Assembly: GCF_018129965.1 (NCBI RefSeq)
Contig: NZ_JAFCKW010000005.1
Span: 1-64,000, forward strand
Source: Bradyrhizobium diazoefficiens
GTDB lineage: Bacteria > Pseudomonadota > Alphaproteobacteria > Rhizobiales > Xanthobacteraceae
Length of the DNA: 64,000 nucleotides
Direction: 5' to 3'
Made by a program: the position numbers and the translations under genes. Below the pieces are notes generated by a model, which worked only from the letters and a program-made list of their open reading frames with translations, was not told the DNA's origin and did no database searches. This document shows, one piece after another, positions 45,151-52,652 of the stretch (the stretch's first letter is position 1; each line of letters starts with the position of its first letter).

Positions 45151-45271
45151 ACGGGCCTTCACGCAGCGACTCGGAGCTTCAACAGTTGAGAACGTCGGAG
45201 TGAGCTGGTGCGATCTGTGCGACTCGCGCTACGCAGTCGCTGTCATCTCCTCACTGCGCAAAGGGAATAGG

Positions 45272-45463
45272 ATGGTTGCTGCTGCCCGTGACTTGCCGGC
45301 TTCAGGTTATGCGCTCGAAGTCGACGGCCGACTAAAGGCCGAGTTTGCGACCAGGGACGGAGCCAAGACGGGCGCCGAAGAGCTGAAGAAACGTTTTCCC
45401 ATGCTCCAGATCAGAATCTATGACGCGCAGACAAAGACTCGCGAGGAAGTCGAGCTGTCGTGA
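45272..45463 (+). CDS. Small conserved hypothetical protein
   Basis: 63 residues from the ATG at 45272 after a GGGAATAGG stretch. It has a short beta-beta-alpha-beta look (SGYALEVDGRLKAEFATRDG, GAEELKKRFPMLQIRIYDA). Small proteins of this type are common in Rhizobiales and on their ICEs. The frame is open farther upstream but without a ribosome site. A terminator hairpin follows 85 bases behind. Function unknown. Confidence 0.65.
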   Translation: MVAAARDLPASGYALEVDGRLKAEFATRDGAKTGAEELKKRFPMLQIRIYDAQTKTREEVELS

Positions 45464-45548
45464 GTCTGGCGCGCGCAAGGTCAAGACGTCATTTTCGCGA
45501 GCTTAGGGCCGTCTCCCTCGGGGCCGGGCTGTCGGCTGGCGCTGAAAC

Positions 45549-45568
45549 CCCGGCTTAAGCCGGGTTTT
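45549..45568 (+). terminator. Palindromic terminator
   Basis: A perfect 16-bp palindrome CCCGGCTTAAGCCGGG is followed by TTTT. It separates the small gene from the DUF932 unit. Confidence 0.65.
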
Positions 45569-45736
45569 CACCCTTCGGGCTTCCATCCCTGACGGGGAGG
45601 GGCGGCGAGCAGAGATATTCCCCGACACCGTGGACCGCGCGCGATAGGTGCAGGAGAGGCAGAGTGGGGCGGCGTTGGCATGACGGGTTGAGGACCGGAG
45701 GAGAGTCTTCCGGCGCCCGTCATGGAGATTGGTCCC

Positions 45737-46930
45737 ATGAATATGCAGGTTCTTGATGCCCGCCGCGACGCCAGTGGCGGTTACAGAGTGGATGTGAGTC
45801 GCGGCGAACGCGTCGGTCGGGTGTCCTCGGAGTGGTTCTCGCGTCCGGCAGATGAGCGCTACCTGTCGCTCAACGAACTCGCCCGGTCGGTGCGCAATCG
45901 TGCGGACCGCAGCCGGACGCGCGTGGTCGAAAGCGCGCTCATCCATGTGGAAGCAAACCGCGCCGACCCCGAGCGTTTGGCCCTGATGCTGCCCGGCTCG
46001 GACACGCCGGTTGCGCCGACCCACTGGAGCTTCGGCCAGCTTGCAAGCCAGGTCGGCGCTCCGGCCGCTTACCTGCGGCAGCTCCCCGCGGCGCTCGCAG
46101 GCATCAACCTGCAATATGGCCTGACTGCCAATCGCGCCGAACAGATCAAAACGCTCGAGACCGACGGCGGCCGCGTTGAGCTTCGCGCCGTCACCAGCCC
46201 AGACTATGGCCGGATCTTTGACCATGAGCTGGTTGAGGCCGTGCAGCGCATCGCTGGCAACGGCACGGGCGATACGCGTTGGAAGGTGCCGGGCGTGCTC
46301 GACTGGTCGACCGGGATCTACAATCCCCGTGTCGACATTTCAAAGGACACGACGACCCTCTATGCATCGGACAGGGACGTTTTCCTCTTCCTGGTCGACG
46401 ACCTGAACCCGATCGAAGCTGGCCGCCTCCGGGATGGCTCGCCCGACCTCTATTTCCGCGGCTTCTACTGCTGGAATTCGGAAGTCGGAGCGAAAACGCT
46501 CGGCATGGCGAGCTTCTATCTCCGCGCAGTGTGCCAAAATCGCAATCTGTGGGGCGTAGAAGATTTCGAGGAGATCATCATCCGCCATTCCAAATACGCA
46601 GCCTCCCGCTTTGCGCACGAGGCGGCCCCGGCGCTGCTGAACTTCGCCAACTCCTCAGCCACACCCTTCGTCAACGGCATCAAGGCCGCCCGCGAGCGGA
46701 TCGTGGCACGCAGCGACGAGGATCGCACCGACTTTCTGCGTCGCCGCGGCTTCTCCAAGGCCGAGACAGCCAAGGTGATAGAAACGGTGCTGGCGGAGGA
46801 GGGCCGCCCGCCTGAAAGCATCTTCGATTTCGTGCAGGGCATCACCGCCGTCGCGCGCGACAAGCCGCATCAGGATGCCCGCCTGGACATGGAAGCGAAG
46901 GCAAAGAAGCTCCTGGATCGCGCCGCCTGA
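45737..46930 (+). CDS. DUF932 protein (phage/plasmid-like)
   Basis: 397 residues from the ATG at 45737, which has GGAG nine bases upstream; an ATG at 45722 is an alternative. DUF932 features are AYLRQLPAALAGINLQYGL, RIFDHELVEAVQRIAGNGTG, FYCWNSEVGAKTLGMASFYL and RNLWGVEDFEEIIIRHSKYA. DUF932 proteins are standard genes of plasmids, ICEs and phages, probably in replication or recombination, but without a proven activity. It starts a long plus-strand series of backbone genes, each with its own leader. Confidence 0.88.
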   Translation: MNMQVLDARRDASGGYRVDVSRGERVGRVSSEWFSRPADERYLSLNELARSVRNRADRSRTRVVESALIHVEANRADPERLALMLPGSDTPVAPTHWSFGQLASQVGAPAAYLRQLPAALAGINLQYGLTANRAEQIKTLETDGGRVELRAVTSPDYGRIFDHELVEAVQRIAGNGTGDTRWKVPGVLDWSTGIYNPRVDISKDTTTLYASDRDVFLFLVDDLNPIEAGRLRDGSPDLYFRGFYCWNSEVGAKTLGMASFYLRAVCQNRNLWGVEDFEEIIIRHSKYAASRFAHEAAPALLNFANSSATPFVNGIKAARERIVARSDEDRTDFLRRRGFSKAETAKVIETVLAEEGRPPESIFDFVQGITAVARDKPHQDARLDMEAKAKKLLDRAA

Positions 46931-46996
46931 CTCTCGCGAAGCCACAGAAGGCAATTTCGCGTGTCTCCGGCACATGTCCGTTTTGCCTATTCCGTG

Positions 46997-47027
46997 GCGC
47001 TGCCCTCTTGGAGCAAGAGGGCGGCGC
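46997..47027 (+). promoter_or_regulatory. Leader stem-loop before ParB-like gene
   Basis: GCGC plus GCCCTCTT pairs with AAGAGGGC plus GCGC, making a stem of 13 bp with a five-base loop. A second weaker stem (GGCCGA / TCGGCC) follows at about 47050-47074. No T-run, so it looks like a structured 5' leader. Confidence 0.55.
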
Positions 47028-47093
47028 TTCGCTCCGTGAACGGCTTGGAGGCCGAGAGAGAGGCTTTCGGCCGGCCGTTCCGGAGAAACTGAC

Positions 47094-49232
47094 ATGGCAA
47101 AGGCCGTTCAGAAGATCAAGCTGTCACCATCGCGCGACATCGCGTTCAACAAGCTGGTGCTCTCGCAGTCCAACGTCCGCCGGATCAAGGCCGGCATCTC
47201 GATCGAGGATCTCGCTGAAGACATTTCCCGCCGGGAAAAGCTATTGCAAAGCCTCTACGTGCGGCCGATTCTCGATGGCGATGGCCAGGATACCGGCATG
47301 TTCGAAGTACCGGCTGGCGGCCGCCGCTATCGCGCGCTCGAACTCTTGGTGAAGCAGAAGCGCCTCGCCAAGACCGCGCCGATCCCCTGCATTGTCGGCG
47401 AGGCGGGTGATGAAATTTCTGCGGAAGAAGACTCGCTTGCCGAGAACGTGCATCGCGTCGCGCTTCATCCACTCGACCAGTTTCGGGCATTTCAGACGTT
47501 GCGCGAGCAAGGTCGTTCCGAGGAGGATATCGCGGCCATCTTCTTCGTCTCGCTCAATGTGGTGAAGCAGCGGCTCCGGCTCGCGACCGTCTCCCCGAAG
47601 CTGCTCGACATCTACGCCGATGACGGCATGTCGCTCGAGCAGTTGATGGCGTTCTCCGTTACGGCCGATCATGCCCGACAGGAACAGGTCTGGGAGGGCG
47701 TCAACAAATCGGGCTATGACGAGCCGTACCAGATCAGGCGCGTTCTGACCGAGCGTGCGGTGCGGGCCTCCGACAAGCGCGCCCGCTTCGTCGGCGTCGC
47801 GGCCTATGAGACAGCCGGCGGCAACGTACTGCGCGATCTCTTCGAGGAGGACGGCGGCGGCTGGCTCGAAGACATCGCTCTGCTCGAGCGTCTTTTCGCC
47901 GAGAAACTGCGCACCGAAGCCGAGACGATCGCCACCGAAGGCTGGAAGTGGATCGAGGTCGCCCCAAGTTTCCCCTACGGTCATGATCATGGGCTCCGCC
48001 GGCTCGAAGGCGAACCGGCCGATCTCTCCACCGAGGAGCAGGCGAGCCTTGATGCGCTCCAAGCCGAGTACACGGCGCTTCAGGAGAAGTACGAGGATGC
48101 CGACGAAATGCCCGACGAAGTGGACACGCGCCTCGGCGAGCTCGAGCAGGCCCTCGCAGCCTTCGAGGACCGGCCGCATATCTTTGACGCGGCCGCCATC
48201 CCGCACGCCGGCGCCTTCGTCAGCATCGATATTGAAGGGACGTTGCACGTCGAGCGCGGCTATGTCCGCCGCGAGGACGAAACGGCGTTCGTTGCGGCAA
48301 CTGCTGAGTCCGATCCCGAAGCCGCCGCGGTAACGTCTGGATCCGATGATGGCGACCAAGGCGCACCCGTCGTCCAGGGTAGCGTGATCACCATGGCCGG
48401 GCAGGCAGCGCCGGATGAGGAAGAGGACGATGCCATCCGGCCCTTGCCCGACCGGCTCGTCATGGAGCTCACCGCGCACCGGACGCTCGCGCTGCAGGAC
48501 GCGGTTGCGGCCCACCCGCACGTCGCGATGACCGCCCTTTTGCACAAGCTCTGTGCCGACGCCTTCCATCGGACCTACGGTCACTGCCTTGAGGCCGGCG
48601 TGCGTCATGTGCAGCTTCCCGTCCAGGCGCCGAATTTGAAAGAGAGTGCATCCGCCAAGTCGATTGCCGCTCGCCATGAGGCCTGGAGGGCCGATATCCC
48701 CGCCGACGAGGCCGCGTTGTGGGATTGGCTGGTCGCGCTCGATGACGCTAGCCGGTTGGCGCTGCTCGCCTACTGCGTCTCGAACGGCATCAATGCGCTG
48801 TTCGAGAAGGTTGATCGCCATGGTGGGTCCGGCATTACCGCCCACGGCCTCACTCGCCGCCTCGATCAAGCGGATCGGATGGCACGCGCGGTTGATCTCG
48901 ACATGGGGGAGGCTGGCTGGCGTCCGACGGTCGATAGCTATTTCGGCCGTGTCACCAAGGGCCGCATCCTGGAGGCTGTCCGCGAGGCGAGGGGCGAGTC
49001 CTCGGCCCAGCTCATCGACCATCTCAAGAAGTCGGAGATGGCGAAGGAAGCCGAACGCCTGCTCGAAGGTACCGGCTGGCTCCCCGAGCCGTTGCGCTTT
49101 GCCGCCGTGGTTTCGCCTTCCGACGGCTCCGACGCGCCGCTCGAACCGCTTCCCGAATTCCTCTCCGGCGAGGAGGAGGAATCGAGCAAGAGCGAGGCGA
49201 GTGAGCCGCCGCACGCCATCGCGGCCGAGTGA
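47094..49232 (+). CDS. ParB/RepB-like nuclease-domain protein
   Basis: 712 residues. The N-terminal about 190 residues are a ParB-like domain: LVLSQSNVRRIKAGISIEDL, then GMFEVPAGGRRYRALELL (the GxRRxxA box) and AEENVHR-like SLAENVHRVALHPLDQFRAF, followed by a helix-turn-helix (SEEDIAAIFFVSLNVVKQRL). The remaining 500 residues are acidic and specific for ICE/plasmid ParB-like proteins. It may bind and partition the excised element or regulate its genes; no ParA is in the window. ATG at 47094 after GGAG. Confidence 0.88.
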   Translation: MAKAVQKIKLSPSRDIAFNKLVLSQSNVRRIKAGISIEDLAEDISRREKLLQSLYVRPILDGDGQDTGMFEVPAGGRRYRALELLVKQKRLAKTAPIPCIVGEAGDEISAEEDSLAENVHRVALHPLDQFRAFQTLREQGRSEEDIAAIFFVSLNVVKQRLRLATVSPKLLDIYADDGMSLEQLMAFSVTADHARQEQVWEGVNKSGYDEPYQIRRVLTERAVRASDKRARFVGVAAYETAGGNVLRDLFEEDGGGWLEDIALLERLFAEKLRTEAETIATEGWKWIEVAPSFPYGHDHGLRRLEGEPADLSTEEQASLDALQAEYTALQEKYEDADEMPDEVDTRLGELEQALAAFEDRPHIFDAAAIPHAGAFVSIDIEGTLHVERGYVRREDETAFVAATAESDPEAAAVTSGSDDGDQGAPVVQGSVITMAGQAAPDEEEDDAIRPLPDRLVMELTAHRTLALQDAVAAHPHVAMTALLHKLCADAFHRTYGHCLEAGVRHVQLPVQAPNLKESASAKSIAARHEAWRADIPADEAALWDWLVALDDASRLALLAYCVSNGINALFEKVDRHGGSGITAHGLTRRLDQADRMARAVDLDMGEAGWRPTVDSYFGRVTKGRILEAVREARGESSAQLIDHLKKSEMAKEAERLLEGTGWLPEPLRFAAVVSPSDGSDAPLEPLPEFLSGEEEESSKSEASEPPHAIAAE

Positions 49233-49239
49233 TCGACCA

Positions 49240-49272
49240 CTGCGGGGCGGCGTCTGCCGCCCCGCAGTTCTT
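49240..49272 (+). terminator. Terminator after ParB-like gene
   Basis: The perfect 12-bp stem CTGCGGGGCGGC / GCCGCCCCGCAG with four-base loop is followed by TTCTT, eight bases after the stop codon. Confidence 0.75.
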
Positions 49273-49294
49273 CGCCACATTCGCCTCATCTTTC

Positions 49295-49316
49295 AGCCCG
49301 GCGGTTGCGCCGGGCT
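49295..49316 (+). promoter_or_regulatory. Leader hairpin before DUF6878 gene
   Basis: The 9-bp stem AGCCCGGCG / CGCCGGGCT with loop GTTG precedes the ribosome site (GGGAGAA) of the next gene by about 10 bases. It may hold back or protect that mRNA. Confidence 0.5.
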
Positions 49317-49338
49317 TCATCGTTTTGGGAGAACCATC

Positions 49339-49815
49339 ATGACCGACGATACCTCAACACCCGGCTCGGATTTCGAATCTGCTTCCTGGCTCCTGCGAGA
49401 CCAGGAATTTGTCAGACTATGCAAGGCCACTCTCTTGGACAACAAGACAGCGTTATTCGACGTGCTCGCCACTGCGCGCATCGACACCGTGGAGGTCACA
49501 TTCAACGGCTATGCCGACGAAGGACAGATCGACGGCGCTGTCACGGACGGAGAGGGTGCTCTCACGGATCTCCACAGCATCAACGTCGAGATTGTGCGGG
49601 TCGAATGGGCCAGCCAAAGGGTCACTCGCCAAACCCTCTCGGTAAAGGACGCGATCGAGAAGCTCGTCTACGATCTCCTTCAGCAGACCTACTCTGGATG
49701 GAAGGACAACCAGGGCGCCTACGGCGACTTCCTCTTCGACGTCGCCGAGCGCACGATCACGCTCAACTTCAATGAGCGGATCGAAACCTCCGAACTCACC
49801 CAGCATGTGTTCTGA
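49339..49815 (+). CDS. DUF6878 family protein
   Basis: 158 residues from the ATG at 49339 after GGGAGAA. Segments SWLLRDQEFVRLCKATLLDN, TVEVTFNGYADEGQIDG and TLNFNERIETSELTQHVF fit DUF6878, which is common on plasmids and ICEs next to ParB-like and DUF932 genes. No activity known; soluble, acidic. A longer frame upstream overlaps the ParB-like gene and has no ribosome site. The following DUF6915-type gene starts 11 bases behind. Confidence 0.75.
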   Translation: MTDDTSTPGSDFESASWLLRDQEFVRLCKATLLDNKTALFDVLATARIDTVEVTFNGYADEGQIDGAVTDGEGALTDLHSINVEIVRVEWASQRVTRQTLSVKDAIEKLVYDLLQQTYSGWKDNQGAYGDFLFDVAERTITLNFNERIETSELTQHVF

Positions 49816-49826
49816 AGGAGGAAGCG

Positions 49827-50204
49827 ATGGCACATCCCTATCACCACGCGCTCTCCTCGGTGAAGAAGTGGGGCGGGGCGGTCGACGACTATCTGGCGAT
49901 CCATAGCTGGTTCGATGCCAGCAAGCAAATCACGGCGGACTTCCGGCACCGCGCGCTCCGCCATCACGCCGAAGGCATCTTCATGGCCGAGACCATCTTC
50001 GGTCCGACCATCACGTTGTCGTCCAGCCGCATTATTCCAACGCGCTGGGTCGGTGAGCAGCATGTGATCGAGGATCTGGGCTTCATCCCCTCCTTCGCCG
50101 ATTGGGTGAGGTGCATCCGCCCGGAACCCTGGATGGGCCGCACTCGGCGCATCGAGCACGAAGTCGATCCACTCTCTCCGACCGGGGTTGTGGAAGGAGC
50201 CTGA
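49827..50204 (+). CDS. DUF6915-like small protein
   Basis: 125 residues. Typical features are MAHPYHHALSSVKKWGGAVD, then YLAIHSWFDASKQITADFRH and FIPSFADWVRCIRPEPWMGR. Proteins of this type occur with DUF6878 on ICEs and plasmids and have no known activity. Start at the ATG at 49827 after GGAGGAAG, a strong site. Next gene follows after two bases, so the three are co-transcribed. Confidence 0.75.
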   Translation: MAHPYHHALSSVKKWGGAVDDYLAIHSWFDASKQITADFRHRALRHHAEGIFMAETIFGPTITLSSSRIIPTRWVGEQHVIEDLGFIPSFADWVRCIRPEPWMGRTRRIEHEVDPLSPTGVVEGA

Positions 50205-50206
50205 CC

Positions 50207-50401
50207 ATGTACGGCACCTATTCGAGGCTCGACATCACCCTGCATGACGGCTGGCGGGCCGTCGTTCGTGCGGCATCCCGCAAGCTCACCCGGCAAGCGT
50301 TGCGCGATCCGGCACGCCAGACCGCACGTAAGCAGTTCTACCGCCAGATGCTCGACTATCACCGGCAGGCCCAGACCATCGCGCTGACCTGGCGGCACTG
50401 A
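50207..50401 (+). CDS. Small basic hypothetical protein
   Basis: 64 residues (MYGTYSRLDITLHDGWRAVV, then RQFYRQMLDYHRQAQ-like tail), basic and helical. ATG at 50207 preceded by AAGGAG. Two bases behind the DUF6915-like gene. A GC hairpin (about 50440-50472, GGCCCGGC / GCCGGGCC) lies behind it in front of the next gene. Role unknown. Confidence 0.65.
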   Translation: MYGTYSRLDITLHDGWRAVVRAASRKLTRQALRDPARQTARKQFYRQMLDYHRQAQTIALTWRH

Positions 50402-50496
50402 CACGTCCTCCATCGGGCGATCTCTCTCATCCACCTCATCTCGGCCCGGCTCCTGGCGAAGGAGCGCCGGGCCGTCGCATCTACAGGAGAGCCAAA

Positions 50497-51012
50497 ATGG
50501 CCGACTACTATGCCCCGACCGTGATCCAGCAGACGATAGCTGAGGCGGACATGACCCCGCTCGAACGACTGCTGCTATTCCACATCTTTGAGTCTGAGCG
50601 CGACGGAGATCGCTGGTATTTCTTTTCAGATTCGGGACCAGCCGAAATGTTTCTGGTCGAGCGCGCGGCACTGGAGACCGTGCTCGCCGCGTCCGAGCTT
50701 GATGTCGACAACACCGCCAACACCTTCGTCAGGAAGCTGCTGGCAGGCCTGAAGGACGAAGAGCTTCAGGGGCGCTACCTGGACCTTGATCTCAGCGAAA
50801 CCTCCTGGGAGTTCATCTTTCAGGATATTGTCCGGCGTTCGTCGACACTCAAATACGTGTCGGCGGTGTCGTCGTTCACATGTTCACGGATGCGCTCTGA
50901 CGGCTTCGGCGGCGCCGTCGTTGTCATCTCGGCGGACAGCATCCTCGGCAAGTCCACCAACGATCTTCTCGAGGAGTTCATCGAGCAGGTCGCGCCCTCA
51001 AGCGCTAGCTGA
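50497..51012 (+). CDS. Hypothetical ICE backbone protein
   Basis: 171 residues, acidic. The ATG at 50497 follows AGGAGA. The opening MADYYAPTVIQQTIAEADMT and the stretch LLFHIFESERDGDRWYFFSD are a type seen in plasmid/ICE proteins together with DUF932 and ParB-like genes; I cannot name a family. No membrane segment, no enzymatic motif. Confidence 0.65.
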   Translation: MADYYAPTVIQQTIAEADMTPLERLLLFHIFESERDGDRWYFFSDSGPAEMFLVERAALETVLAASELDVDNTANTFVRKLLAGLKDEELQGRYLDLDLSETSWEFIFQDIVRRSSTLKYVSAVSSFTCSRMRSDGFGGAVVVISADSILGKSTNDLLEEFIEQVAPSSAS

Positions 51013-51104
51013 CCCATAGCTCGGCGGGCGAAGCGTCGTTCGCTATCAGGGTCTCCGGAGAAGCACCTTTCATCGTGTTTCCGATGCACGGCGCCGGCTG
51101 CGGC

Positions 51105-51329
51105 GCGTGATGCTTGTTGAGAGCCCGACACTCGTTCGCGCCTCCCGATCAGCGTTGCGGCTTGTCCTGTCTGGGCGCGGCGCATCTGATGTCAACGGGC
51201 AAGCCGTTTCCGCTGCGGCCGAGCCGCCTTGCGTGACATCCGATGCTGGACCGCGCCCCGTTGCCAGTCCACCGCAACGCGAAGGTCTGGAGGCAGCAAA
51301 ATGTGCAGGGTTCTCAACAAGCATCACGC
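51105..51329. repeat. Long imperfect palindrome over the DUF4326 start
   Basis: The first 22 bases (51105-51126) are the inverse of 51308-51329 with one mismatch. Further inside, blocks such as GCGTTGCGG, GGGCGCGG and GATGTCA also pair. The arms are about 100 bases each, centred near 51217. The right arm covers codons 3-10 of DUF4326. Confidence 0.6.
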
Positions 51330-51609
51330 GGGCATTCCGGCAGCCGCCACCTACATCGGGCGCGGCAGCAAATGGGGCAATCCATTCCGGATCGGCCGCG
51401 ACGGCGACCGCGCGGCCGTCATCGCCAAGTACGAGCGATGGATGGCGGACCAGCACCATCTGCTGCGTGCGCTCGATGAACTGCGCGGACGCGATCTCGT
51501 GTGTTTCTGCGCGCCGCGGCCGTGCCACGGCGATCTGCTGCTGCGGCTCGCCAATGCCACGCGCGAGATGCGCGTCGCATGGTGGCGCGCCGTCAAGGCC
51601 GCGGCATGA
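51301..51609 (+). CDS. DUF4326 protein
   Basis: 102 residues. The DUF4326 pattern is clear: VLNKHHAG, YIGRGSKWGNPFRIG, and RDLVCFCAPRPCHGDLLLRL with a Cys-x-Cys...Cys-His set that could bind zinc. ATG at 51301 after GGAGGCA. It is frequent on plasmids and phages; the activity is unknown. The start region lies in the right arm of a long palindrome, so translation may depend on RNA folding. Confidence 0.85.
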   Translation: MCRVLNKHHAGIPAAATYIGRGSKWGNPFRIGRDGDRAAVIAKYERWMADQHHLLRALDELRGRDLVCFCAPRPCHGDLLLRLANATREMRVAWWRAVKAAA

Positions 51610-51653
51610 GAGCGAGAGGACGGCCGGGAGCTAAGGCGAGCCCGGCGTGCGGC

Positions 51654-51687
51654 GAGAGCGAGCCGCCGGGATGGTTTGCCCGCTCTC
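51654..51687 (+). promoter_or_regulatory. GAGAGCG-type leader hairpin, copy 1
   Basis: GAGAGCG (51654-51660) pairs with CGCTCTC (51681-51687) around a 20-base loop with CCGGG. It lies 12 bases before the ATG at 51700. The same stem precedes the strawberry-notch gene at 52600-52637. Confidence 0.55.
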
Positions 51688-51699
51688 GGAGTCTCCCGC

Positions 51700-52071
51700 A
51701 TGTCCAGGACATCTAGTGCCTTCGATTTTCGAAAGCCCGTCGCCTACGACGCTGAGGCCAAGCGCCTCTTCCACAGCCGTGCGAGATCCCAGCTCCGCCG
51801 CATTGCGACGGCGCTGGGTCTTGCGCCCGGTTTCTACGACCTCCGCTCCAACCAGGCCGGCATTGCCGTTTCCGGCGAAATTATCCTCCACGGCGATCAT
51901 CTCTACGTGCAGGTTTCCCAATCGGCGATGGGCTACCACAGCGGCATTCTGTTTCGGACTTGCAAGAGTCGAAAAGATTTTGTCGGCGGTCCGAACAACT
52001 TCGCGTCGCTCGACCTGCTCAACAGGCCCGGCGAACTCGCGCATTGGATCCACGAGGTGTGCCATGTTTGA
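51700..52071 (+). CDS. Hypothetical ICE backbone protein
   Basis: 123 residues from the ATG at 51700. The region AYDAEAKRLFHSRARSQLRR, then LGLAPGFYDLRSNQAGIAVS and FRTCKSRKDFVGGPNNFASL is a type known only as an ICE/plasmid protein. It ends WIHEVCHV and overlaps the next start by eight bases. No known function, no signal peptide. Confidence 0.65.
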   Translation: MSRTSSAFDFRKPVAYDAEAKRLFHSRARSQLRRIATALGLAPGFYDLRSNQAGIAVSGEIILHGDHLYVQVSQSAMGYHSGILFRTCKSRKDFVGGPNNFASLDLLNRPGELAHWIHEVCHV

Positions 52072-52483
52072 CGTCATCCGCCGCCGCACTGCCGCCGTTG
52101 CGTCGTGGACACGCCGCCACCGCTATCGCTGCGCCGTCAGCCTCGGTCGATGGACGCGAGCCTGGCGTTATGGTGCTGGACGGCTTTCCGCGGACGAGGC
52201 GCAGCGATTGATGCTCGACTGCCGCTATCCGGCAGGTTGGCATCCGCTGCTTGTCCTCACCGTTGAGGATACGCTCGAACAGGCGCGTCAAGAGATCGCC
52301 GATCATCCCGATCTGCCGCGTCTCATCGCGGACGGCTGCGCCCGCGTCGGCGATAAGTGGGAACCCTACTATGGCGAACTGTTGGAAGCGCGATGCTGGG
52401 CGATCAACCTCGCCAAGAACTACGCCGCCGACGAGGGCATTACATTCGTTCTGCTCAATGATGACCACGATTCCAACAAGTGA
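52064..52483 (+). CDS. Hypothetical ICE backbone protein
   Basis: 139 residues from the ATG at 52064. Very basic start (RRRTAAVASWTRRHRYRCAV) and an acidic second half (VEDTLEQARQEIADHPDLPR). It overlaps the upstream gene and is followed by a strong terminator, so it closes this small-gene series. No recognisable motif. Confidence 0.65.
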   Translation: MFDVIRRRTAAVASWTRRHRYRCAVSLGRWTRAWRYGAGRLSADEAQRLMLDCRYPAGWHPLLVLTVEDTLEQARQEIADHPDLPRLIADGCARVGDKWEPYYGELLEARCWAINLAKNYAADEGITFVLLNDDHDSNK

Positions 52484-52510
52484 TCGTCGCTTCGGATAGT
52501 TCGCTCAAAG

Positions 52511-52541
52511 GGTCCGGCGTCCAGCGCCGGGCCCTTTCTTT
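52511..52541 (+). terminator. Rho-independent terminator
   Basis: The stem GGGTCCGGCG / CGCCGGGCCC is followed by TTTCTTT. It lies about 30 bases behind the stop at 52483. Confidence 0.75.
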
Positions 52542-52599
52542 ATGGCCGATATCAAGAGGGAGAGGTGGGCCGGGAAGGGTTCGAGCCGTGGCGGTGTCA

Positions 52600-52637
52600 G
52601 GAGAGCGCCGGGCGGTTCGGCCCATTCCCCGCTCTCC
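52600..52637 (+). promoter_or_regulatory. GAGAGCG-type leader hairpin, copy 2
   Basis: GGAGAGCG pairs with CGCTCTCC around a 22-base loop that contains CCGGGCGGTTC, 15 bases before the ATG at 52653. Same stem core as at 51654-51687. Confidence 0.55.
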
Positions 52638-52652
52638 GAAAGACATCCTGCC

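Noticed and set aside
47241..49289. Minus-strand frame of 682 codons opposite the ParB-like gene
   Set aside because: Shadow of a gene with a clear ParB domain; no motif on the minus strand.
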